Assembly: GCF_024519315.1 (NCBI RefSeq)
Contig: NZ_JANIIC010000002.1
Span: 248,001 to 312,000, forward strand
Direction: 5' to 3'
DNA length: 64,000 nucleotides
Source: Streptomyces malaysiensis subsp. samsunensis
GTDB taxonomy: Bacteria; Actinomycetota; Actinomycetes; Streptomycetales; Streptomycetaceae
Shown here: one piece after another, positions 52,601-59,325 of the stretch
How the letters are laid out: every line of letters starts with the position of its first letter
Numbering within the stretch: the stretch's first letter is position 1
The notes under the pieces: model-generated
Databases searched by the model: none
The model's input: the letters and a program-made list of their open reading frames with translations, nothing else
Told to the model about the DNA's origin: nothing
Made by a program: the position numbers and the translations under genes

Positions 52601-53311
52601 TCAAGGGGCTTCGTCCGGATTCCAGTTGAGCAGGCGCACCTGGGCGACGGTGCGGACATGGCGGCGCATGGCCGCGGCGGCGGCCTTGGGGCGGCGCTCG
52701 GCGATGGCGTCCAGGATGCGCTGGTGCTGGGCGAGGGAACGCCTGGGACGGCCGGGCTGGTGCAGCGACTCCTCGCGGCTCTCGGCGATCTGGTCGGCGA
52801 TCGAGCGCATGAACTCGGCGAGCAGCGGGCTGTGGGCGGCCGCGGTGACGGCGGCGTGGAAGCGGCGGTCGCCCTCGATGCCGTAGCGCCCGCCCTCGAT
52901 CTCGTCCTCCATCCAGTGCAGGGCCTGCTGGAGGGCCATGAGGTCGTCGTCGGTGCGGCGCTCGGCGGCGAGCTCGGCCAGCTTGGTCTCCAACGCCTCG
53001 CGGGCGTCGAGCACATCGGGCAGCCGACGGCGGCGCTCCACCAGCCGCTCGACGGGCTCGGTGTCGAGGCTGTCGCGCAGCAGGCACATTCCGCCGCCCT
53101 GGCGCACCTCGACCAGCCCCTGCACCTCGAGGACGACGATGGCCTGTTTGACGGAGGCGCGGCTGATCCCGAGCCGCTGGGCCAACTCGCGCTCGGTCGG
53201 CAGCCGGTCGCCCGCGCGCAGCCCGCCCTCCTCCACATAGGCGCGCAGCCTCTCCAGCACCTGCTCGTACAGGCGCTGACGGTTCATCGGGCGCAGCGCG
53301 TCCCCGGCCAT
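52601..53311 (-). CDS. GntR/FadR-family transcriptional regulator
   Basis: A 236-residue repressor. Winged helix: LYEQVLERLRAYVEEGGLRAGDRLPTERELAQRLGISRASVKQAIVVLEVQGLVEVRQGGG. The C-terminal FCD domain has the Asp/His metal-site pattern (RRFHAAVTAAAHSPLLAEFM, HQRILDAIAERRPKAAAAAMRRHV). ATG 53311 is preferred for the GGGGGGAG site. It is divergent from a MatC-type dicarboxylate carrier; two TTGGCTnAGCCAA-type palindromes between them are its probable operators, implying control by an organic acid. Confidence 0.92.
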   Translation of the reverse strand: MAGDALRPMNRQRLYEQVLERLRAYVEEGGLRAGDRLPTERELAQRLGISRASVKQAIVVLEVQGLVEVRQGGGMCLLRDSLDTEPVERLVERRRRLPDVLDAREALETKLAELAAERRTDDDLMALQQALHWMEDEIEGGRYGIEGDRRFHAAVTAAAHSPLLAEFMRSIADQIAESREESLHQPGRPRRSLAQHQRILDAIAERRPKAAAAAMRRHVRTVAQVRLLNWNPDEAP

Positions 53312-53413
53312 ACGAGCTCCCCCCATCGCGGTTTGTGATGGCCCCGATTCGCAGCGTAGCACCGGGTGGATGGATGGCGCGGCGGTCTTGCGGCCCTGTG
53401 GAGCACTGGCCAA

Positions 53414-53481
53414 TTGGCTGAGCCAATCTGCCACCGATGTCTTGACTGCCGAGCCGTCCGGCCCTCAACGTGGCTGAGCCA
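53414..53481. promoter_or_regulatory. Paired palindromic operators of the GntR regulator/MatC carrier
   Basis: TTGGCTGAGCCAA (53414-53426, perfect 6-1-6 palindrome) and TGGCTGAGCCA (53471-53481, 5-1-5) share one core and flank a TTGACT -35-like box (53442-53447) facing the carrier gene. Confidence 0.7.
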
Positions 53482-53543
53482 GCAGGCCACTTGGCCCGAC
53501 CGTCCCCGGTGCGCCGACCGGGTCCCAGTGACGGGAGCGCTCG

Positions 53544-54854
53544 ATGTCCGACGAATTGATCTCGATACTCGTGCTGGTGGTGGTCTTCGTCATCGCCACC
53601 ACCCGGTCGATCAACATGGGCGCCCTGTCCTTCGCCGCCGCCTTCGGCGTGGGCGAGCTGGTCGCCGACTTCAGCGCGGACCACATCTTCGCCGGGTTCC
53701 CGGGCGATCTGTTCGTGGTGCTGGTGGGGGTGACGTACCTCTTCGCCCTCGCCCGGGCCAACGGCACCACGGACTGGCTGGTGCACGCCTCGGTCCGGCT
53801 GGTGGGCGGGCGGGTCGCGCTGATCCCATGGGTGATGTTCGCGATCAGCGGGGTGCTGACCGCGATCGGGGCGGTGAGCCCGGCGGCGGTCGCGATCGTC
53901 GCGCCTCTCGCGCTCTCCTTCGCCGCGCGCTACCACATCAGCCCGCTGCTGATGGGTGCCATGGTGGTGCACGGCGCCCAGGGCGGCGGCTTCTCCCCGA
54001 TCAGCATCTACGGATCGATCGTCAACGGCATCGTGGACCGGGAGAAGCTCCCCGGCAACGAGGTCACGCTGTTCCTCGCGAGCCTGGTGGTCAACCTCAT
54101 CATCGCCGCCGTCGTCTTCGTCGTCTGCGGCGGGCTGAAGCTCCCCAGGACCGCCGTCGCCGCCGGGGAGATCCGGCAGGACAAGAAGGACGGGAAGGAA
54201 GGCGAGGACGGCGAGGAGGGGGCGGCGGTGGACGCGCCGGCCGACACGGAGAGCCGTCTCACCCCGGCCCGTATCGCCACACTGGCCGCGCTGGTGGCGC
54301 TGGTGGTCGCGGTGCTCGCCTTCGACCTGGACGCCGGGCTCACCTCGATCACACTCGCCGTGGCCCTCAGCGTCTTCTGGCCGGACCACGGCAAGAAGGC
54401 CGTGAACGAGGTCACCTGGCCCACCGTGCTGCTGATCTGCGGTGTGCTCACCTATGTCGGGGTGCTGGACGAGATGGGCACCATCGACTACGCGGGCAAG
54501 GCGGTGAGCGACATCGGGATTCCCCTGCTCGCCGCGCTGCTGCTCTGCTACATCGGCGGGATCGTCTCCGCCTTCGCCTCCTCGGTGGGCATCATGGGCG
54601 CGCTGATCCCGCTCGCCGTTCCCTTCCTGGCCCAGGGCGACATCGGCGCGGTGGGGATGATCGCGGCCCTCGCGGTGTCGGCGACCGTCGTCGACGTCAG
54701 CCCCTTCTCGACCAACGGGGCGCTGGTGCTGGCCAACGCGCCGGATGTGGACCGGGACCGGTTCTTCCGGCAGCTGATGGTCTACGGCGGGATCATGGTG
54801 GTGGCGGTCCCCCCGGTCGTCTGGCTGACGATGGTGGTCCCCGGCCTCGGCTGA
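53544..54854 (+). CDS. SLC13/MatC-type dicarboxylate carrier
   Basis: A 436-residue integral membrane carrier for malonate or other dicarboxylates. The N-terminal MatC domain is NMGALSFAAAFGVGELVADF ... GFPGDLFVVLVGVTYLFALARANGTTDWL. About ten to twelve hydrophobic segments are present. The second half repeats the transport core (GIVSAFASSVGIMGALIPLAVPF and VDVSPFSTNGALVLANA). A charged cytosolic loop near residue 210-235 (DKKDGKEGEDGEEGA) links the halves. It is divergent from the FCD-type regulator whose operators overlap its promoter region. Confidence 0.9.
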   Translation: MSDELISILVLVVVFVIATTRSINMGALSFAAAFGVGELVADFSADHIFAGFPGDLFVVLVGVTYLFALARANGTTDWLVHASVRLVGGRVALIPWVMFAISGVLTAIGAVSPAAVAIVAPLALSFAARYHISPLLMGAMVVHGAQGGGFSPISIYGSIVNGIVDREKLPGNEVTLFLASLVVNLIIAAVVFVVCGGLKLPRTAVAAGEIRQDKKDGKEGEDGEEGAAVDAPADTESRLTPARIATLAALVALVVAVLAFDLDAGLTSITLAVALSVFWPDHGKKAVNEVTWPTVLLICGVLTYVGVLDEMGTIDYAGKAVSDIGIPLLAALLLCYIGGIVSAFASSVGIMGALIPLAVPFLAQGDIGAVGMIAALAVSATVVDVSPFSTNGALVLANAPDVDRDRFFRQLMVYGGIMVVAVPPVVWLTMVVPGLG

Positions 54855-54982
54855 GCGGGCCGACGGGGAATCGGCCGGGGCCGGGCGGCGGACGGGCGAT
54901 CGGCCGGGCGGCCGGGCGGCCGAGCGGGAGTCGGCCCGGCGGGCGGACCGTAAGAGCCGGTCCCGGAAGCGCGGACCGCCGT

Positions 54983-57397
54983 TCAGCCGGGTGGCAGCGG
55001 AAGCCAGTGGGATTCGCCGGGGGCGACGGTCAGCGAGCGGTCCGCCAGCCGCACCTCGATCGGGCGCTCCTCCGAATCCGGCACGCTGATCCACAGCCTC
55101 CCGGCCCGCACCCGCAGGGCCACGCCCCAGTGGCCTCGGTAGCGCATCGAGAAGTGATACTCCGAGAGCCCGGACGGCTCGGGGAGCGGCACCGGGTCCA
55201 GCCACAGGGCGTCCTCACGGGTCTCAAGACCGGTCAGACCGCGCTGCACCAGATCGAGGGTGCCGCCCATGGCGCCGAGGTGGATGCCCTCGCCCGTGGT
55301 GCCGCCCTGGACGTCCGCCACATCGCCGAGCAGCGCCTCCTGGCAGTGCCGCCACGCCTCGGCCCGGCGCGCCCGCGCCAGCACCCAGCCGTGCACCAGC
55401 GCACTGAGGGTCGAGCCGTGGCTGGTCCGGGACAGGTAGTACTCCACGGTGGCGCGCCAGATGTCGTCGTCCAGGGGGTAGCCGAGCCGCCGGAAGAGGG
55501 CCGACAGCTCGGCGGGGCCGAAGAGATAGCCGAGCATCAGCGCGTCGGCCTGTTTGGAGACCTGGTAGCGGTTGACGGAGTCGCCCTCGGACTCCAGGAT
55601 CCGGTCCATCCGGCGGATGTCGCCGTAGCGGGCGCGATAGCCGTCCCAGTCGAGTTCGGCCAGCTCCCCGTAGCCCTCGAACTGGCTGATGACGCCCCGG
55701 TGGAAGGGGACCAGCAGCCGCCGTGAGACGTCCTCCCAGCGCTCCGGCTCCGCGCGGTCCAGGCCCACCCGCTCGAACAGGGCTCGGCGGCGCGGCTCGG
55801 GCAGGGTGCGGGCCAGTTCCAGGGCCCGGTCGAGCACCCAGGCGGCGGTGACGTTGGTGTACGCGTTGTCGTCGATCCCGGGGCGGTCGGCGCCGGGGTA
55901 GCCGTCGTGGTACTCGTCGGGCCCGACCACTCCACGGATGCGGTACCGCCCGCCGTCCGGGTCCGGTACGGCGGTGTCGGCCCAGAAGCGGGCGATCTGG
56001 AGCAGCATCTCCGCGCCCTTGGTGTGCAGGAAGTCGGTGTCGCCGCTGGCCTGGCAGTACTGCCACACGTTGTACGCCACCGCCGAGCCCACATGGTGCT
56101 GGAGCCGGGAGTGGTCCGGCAGCCAGCGGCCGGAGCGCGGGTTCAGATGCAGTGTCTGGGTCTCCTCGCGCCCGTCGCTGCCGCTCTGCCACGGGTACAT
56201 CGCCCCGGCCCGCCCGGCGTCCTCGGCGGCGCGGCACGCCTGGCGCAGCCGCCGGTGGCGGTAGTGCAGCAGGGCCCGGGACACCTCGGGGAAGTGGAGG
56301 TTCAGATACGGCAGCACGAACAGCTCGTCCCAGAAGACATGTCCGCGGTACGCCTCGCCGTGGAGGCCGCGGGCCGGGACGCCCACGTCCAGCTCCGCGG
56401 TGTGCGGGGAGAGCGTCTGGAGGATGTGGAACAGGTGCAGCCGCAGGATGTGGCCCGCCTCGCCGGGGACCTCCAACGCCGCCTCGCGCCACAGGTGTTC
56501 CCATGCGGTGCGGTGGGAGGCGAGCAGCTTCCCGAACTCCGGCGCCCGCGCCACCCCGTCGAGCGCGGCCTGGACCGGATCGCTGATCGCGGGGTCCTTG
56601 GAGGTGTAGAGCGCCACGGTCTTCTCGACGGTGACCGGGGCGTCCGGCGCGACCGGCACGGCCAGGGTGCGCATCGCCGCGCTGCGGGTCAGCCGCTGCC
56701 CGGTGCCGCTGGGCTCGCCGCGGACGGCCCGGGTGCGCGCGGCCATGGCCACGCGCACCTCGGAGGTGGTGGTGCGGCAGCTGAGCCAGACGGTGTCGGG
56801 GCCCGCGGCGCCGGTGCGATGGTCGATGAGATGGCGGCCGGCCAGCGCGTCGTAGCGGGCCACACCGGTGTTGGCCACGGCGCCGTCGAGCCCCGACTCC
56901 AGCTCGACGGTGCCGGACCAGCCCTCGGCCCGGAAGGTGGTCCGCATCGCCGCCAGATGAGGGTCCCCCATGTGGACGAGGCGCTGCTGCTCGACGTGCA
57001 GCACCCGGCCGTGCGGGTCGGTGTACCGCGGCCGCCGCACGAGGGTGCCGTGCCGGAGGTCGAGGGTCTGCCGGTAGCCGGTCAGCTCGTCCCCGTCGGG
57101 GGTGAGCCAGCCGCCGGGGCCGGGAGGCCGGTCCGGGTCGCGAACGCGGTAGCGCAGCGGCAGCCAGTTCGGCAGGTTGGCCATGTCCTCGTTCTCGACC
57201 CGGCGTCCGCCGGCCACCGAGGTCAGCCGGTTGTAGCAGCCCGCCACATAGGTGCCCGGGTAGTGCGTCTCATCGGCGGCCGCCTCGGGGGCCGCGCCCC
57301 GGGTGGCGAAGTAGCCGTTGCCGAGTGTGCACAGCGACTCCCGCAACCGCTCCTCGCCGGGCTCATAGCCCTCGTACTCCCACGCCCAGTCCGACAC
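54983..57397 (-). CDS. GH65-family disaccharide phosphorylase/hydrolase
   Basis: An 804-residue cytosolic enzyme cleaving alpha-linked disaccharides such as maltose, trehalose or kojibiose, with phosphate. N-terminal beta-sandwich: WEYEGYEPGEERLRESLCTLGNGYFATRGA. The catalytic (alpha/alpha)6 barrel has FWDELFVLPYLNLHFPEV, the general-acid Glu in VVGPDEYHDGYPG, KQADALMLGYLF, and TSHGSTLSALVHGWVLARA, where His-Gly-Ser-Thr corresponds to the phosphate site of phosphorylases. The C-terminal domain has MGGTLDLVQRGLTGLE. GTG 57397 begins the conserved N-terminus. No phosphoglucomutase gene adjoins. The 128 bp between this gene and the carrier are low-complexity GGCCGGGCG repeats. Confidence 0.92.
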   Translation of the reverse strand: MSDWAWEYEGYEPGEERLRESLCTLGNGYFATRGAAPEAAADETHYPGTYVAGCYNRLTSVAGGRRVENEDMANLPNWLPLRYRVRDPDRPPGPGGWLTPDGDELTGYRQTLDLRHGTLVRRPRYTDPHGRVLHVEQQRLVHMGDPHLAAMRTTFRAEGWSGTVELESGLDGAVANTGVARYDALAGRHLIDHRTGAAGPDTVWLSCRTTTSEVRVAMAARTRAVRGEPSGTGQRLTRSAAMRTLAVPVAPDAPVTVEKTVALYTSKDPAISDPVQAALDGVARAPEFGKLLASHRTAWEHLWREAALEVPGEAGHILRLHLFHILQTLSPHTAELDVGVPARGLHGEAYRGHVFWDELFVLPYLNLHFPEVSRALLHYRHRRLRQACRAAEDAGRAGAMYPWQSGSDGREETQTLHLNPRSGRWLPDHSRLQHHVGSAVAYNVWQYCQASGDTDFLHTKGAEMLLQIARFWADTAVPDPDGGRYRIRGVVGPDEYHDGYPGADRPGIDDNAYTNVTAAWVLDRALELARTLPEPRRRALFERVGLDRAEPERWEDVSRRLLVPFHRGVISQFEGYGELAELDWDGYRARYGDIRRMDRILESEGDSVNRYQVSKQADALMLGYLFGPAELSALFRRLGYPLDDDIWRATVEYYLSRTSHGSTLSALVHGWVLARARRAEAWRHCQEALLGDVADVQGGTTGEGIHLGAMGGTLDLVQRGLTGLETREDALWLDPVPLPEPSGLSEYHFSMRYRGHWGVALRVRAGRLWISVPDSEERPIEVRLADRSLTVAPGESHWLPLPPG

Positions 57398-57490
57398 GGC
57401 CGCTCACCGGCTCTCCTCCCTCGACTCCCCCATTGTCGTCCGGGCCGGAGGTCTTCACCGGCTGCGCCGCGCCCGCGCGCGGCGGACCGC

Positions 57491-57946
57491 TCAGCAGATC
57501 TTGTAGTCGGCCCGGCTGTTGTTGTACGAGCAGGTGTCGACCGTGGAACCGCCGCTCTTGCGGAGGGTGGCCTTGTCGCGGTCGTTGTTCCAGACGTACG
57601 CCCGGCGGTCCTGGTACTTGGTGGCCGAGGTGTCGGAGCCGGAGCCGGTCCGGACGGTCACGGTCTTGCCCGCGCCGAGGGTGTAGGCGGGGAAGGTGTA
57701 CTTGTGGTTGCTCGCGTCGACGAGGACCCAGCCCTTGAGGCCGACCCCGCGCGAGGTGGAGTTCTTGATCTGGACGTATTCGCCGTTGAGGCTGGAGTTG
57801 CTCCGGTTGTCGCTACCGGGAGAGTCGTAGTAGATCTTGGAAAGGTGTACGGAGCCCGCGGCCCCGGCGGGCGTGGCCGGGTACAGCAGGGCTATCGCGC
57901 AGCCGGCGGCGAGCGCCGCGCCGATACGGGCGGTGTGTACGGACAT
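57491..57946 (-). CDS. Secreted lamin-tail domain protein
   Basis: A 151-residue exported protein. Signal: TARIGAALAAGCAIALLY with AGA cleavage. The mature ~120 residues are one lamin-tail domain: VHLSKIYYDSPGSDNRSNSSLNGEYV, IKNSTSRGVGLKGWVLVD, FPAYTLGAGKTVTVRTGSGSD and RRAYVWNNDRDKATLRKSGG. One Cys pair near the end may form a disulfide. The family is often attached to extracellular nucleases; here it stands alone. ATG 57946 follows GGGGGGA. A MITE has inserted 41 bp upstream of the start, probably altering its promoter. Confidence 0.9.
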   Translation of the reverse strand: MSVHTARIGAALAAGCAIALLYPATPAGAAGSVHLSKIYYDSPGSDNRSNSSLNGEYVQIKNSTSRGVGLKGWVLVDASNHKYTFPAYTLGAGKTVTVRTGSGSDTSATKYQDRRAYVWNNDRDKATLRKSGGSTVDTCSYNNSRADYKIC

Positions 57947-57987
57947 GAGGTCCCCCCATCGCGTGGTACGTGGTGAAGCGGCGGTAA

Positions 57988-58149
57988 GAGCCTGTGCCAT
58001 ATCCCCGGCCGGGCTTGCGACGCCTGGCACGCGCGCTCGCCGCGTTACCGAAACGCCCACGTGGCTCCGCCACGAGAGCGCTCCGGCGCCTTGCGATCGC
58101 ACGCACCAGACGCCGCAAGCTGATCCGACCGGGGATATGGCACAGGCTC
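57988..58149. mobile_element. 162-bp MITE with 21-bp terminal inverted repeats and TAA target duplication
   Basis: Both ends carry the same perfect 21-bp inverted repeat, beginning GAGCCTGTGCCATATC. The element is bounded by TAA on each side (57985-57987 and 58150-58152). The interior is GC-rich, near-palindromic (CTTGCGACGCCTGG pairs with CCAGACGCCGCAAG) and encodes no transposase. A 3-bp TNA duplication is typical of some IS5-family transposases, which probably mobilised it. Confidence 0.82.
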
Positions 58150-58156
58150 TAACGCA

Positions 58157-58232
58157 GGACGGACGGGCGGCCGCGCCCGAAGATGGTTTGGAGTCAGCGA
58201 GCTGACTCCTTCGGCGCGGCCGTCCGTCCGTC
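58157..58232 (-). terminator. Large compound hairpin after the SDR gene
   Basis: An inner 8-bp stem (GGAGTCAG, 58190-58197, with CTGACTCC, 58202-58209) sits inside a long imperfect GC-rich stem (CGGCCGCGCC with GGCGCGGCCG core). It lies downstream of the SDR stop (58372) on the minus strand, 7 bp from the MITE. Confidence 0.7.
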
Positions 58233-58371
58233 TTCCCCCCACCTGTGTGGAGGACCAGAGTGGACCACGGCTGAACGCGGCGGCAGGGCTGCGCGGCCCC
58301 TGCCCCAGGGCCATATGGCCCTAGCGCGGAGCCGGTGCGGGGCTATCCCGGCCGGGGCGATGGAGGCGGCG

Positions 58372-59115
58372 TCAGCGGCCGAGCTGGGCGCCACCGTTGA
58401 TGTGCAGCACCTGGCCGGTCACATACGCGGCCTCCGGGGAGGCCAGATAGCGGATGGCGGCCGCGATCTCGGCGGGTGTCCCGGGCTGTCCGGTGAGCGT
58501 CTCCCCGATCTGCTGGGCGATGAACTCGGGCGTGCCGCGCTCGCCGAAGAACTCGGTGTCCTCGACATAGCCGGGGGCCACCGCGTTGGCGGTGACGCCC
58601 TCCGGGCCGAGCCGCTTGGCCAGCTCGAAGGTGTAGGCGTGCAGCGCGGCCTTGGTGCCGCCGTACGATCCGGGGCCGCGCAGCGACGCGACCGAGGACA
58701 GATGGACGATCCGGCCGCCGGGCCGGGTGAGGTGGGGCAGCAGCGCCTCGGTGAGCAGTACGGCGGTCAGCACGTTGGCCGCGAAGTTCCGCTGGTACTG
58801 GTCGGCGACGCCCTCGAGGGTGCCGTCGTTGAAGGGCGCGACATTGCCGCCGGCGTTGGCCACGACGACGTCCACCGCGCCGTCCGCGGTGATGAACTCG
58901 GCGGCGCGCCGGGTCTGTTCCGGGTCGCTGAGGTCCGCGCCGGTCCAGGTGACCAGGTCGGCGCCGTGGGCGGCGTTGAGCTTGTCCGCCGCGGCGCGCA
59001 GCACCTCGGCGCGGCGGCCGAGGATGACCACCCGGTCGCCCGCGGCGGCGAAGGTCTCCGCGGTCGCGAGTCCTATGCCCGTACCGCCGCCCGACACCAC
59101 GATCCGTCGCCCCAT
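58372..59115 (-). CDS. SDR-family oxidoreductase
   Basis: A 247-residue classical short-chain dehydrogenase. Cofactor motif SGGGTGIGLA (~8-17), NAG motif ANAGGN, catalytic Ser in LSSVASL, and Tyr/Lys in YGGTKAAL. The C-terminal VTGQVLHINGGAQLG is typical of FabG-like members. ATG 59115 is chosen over GTG 59118 by spacing from GAGGAGG. It is divergent from the secreted GH2 gene and shares its regulatory region. Substrate unknown; FabG-like enzymes beside sugar genes often reduce keto-sugars, but nothing in the sequence fixes that. Confidence 0.9.
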   Translation of the reverse strand: MGRRIVVSGGGTGIGLATAETFAAAGDRVVILGRRAEVLRAAADKLNAAHGADLVTWTGADLSDPEQTRRAAEFITADGAVDVVVANAGGNVAPFNDGTLEGVADQYQRNFAANVLTAVLLTEALLPHLTRPGGRIVHLSSVASLRGPGSYGGTKAALHAYTFELAKRLGPEGVTANAVAPGYVEDTEFFGERGTPEFIAQQIGETLTGQPGTPAEIAAAIRYLASPEAAYVTGQVLHINGGAQLGR

Positions 59116-59175
59116 CACGGGCCTCCTCAGTGCAGCTCATTGAATGGCAGTCACATCTATGAACCGCACGCTAGG

Positions 59176-59191
59176 GAGAAAGCGCATTCTC
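59176..59191. promoter_or_regulatory. LacI-like palindrome in the SDR/GH2 divergent region
   Basis: GAGAAAGCGCATTCTC is a near-perfect 16-bp palindrome with the GCGC centre common to LacI-family operators, 61 bp from the SDR start. Confidence 0.5.
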
Positions 59192-59208
59192 GTCAAGGCT
59201 CAGTACCC

Positions 59209-59252
59209 AACAGCCAACCTGTTGCCTTGCGTTCACTATTGACAGGTTCTGT
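59209..59252. promoter_or_regulatory. Two AACAG/CTGTT inverted repeats overlapping a -35 box for GH2
   Basis: AACAGCCAACCTGTT (59209-59223) and ACAGGTTCTGT (59242-59252) carry similar half-sites. The second overlaps a consensus TTGACA (59239-59244), suggesting repression of the GH2 promoter. Confidence 0.45.
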
Positions 59253-59325
59253 TGGAGATGGCGCAATGGCGGCGCCCCACTTGTCCCAGCAGCAGCCCTC
59301 AGAGCTGCTCCAGCAAGGAGGACAT

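Noticed and set aside
54855..54982. GGCCGGGCG-rich stretch as a regulatory repeat
   Set aside because: It lies between convergent genes, units are irregular, and it looks like simple low-complexity GC-rich DNA.
57813..58118. A coding frame inside the MITE as a truncated transposase
   Set aside because: The frame is Arg-rich without DDE-type motifs, and the interior is close to a self-complementary palindrome, as in non-coding MITEs.
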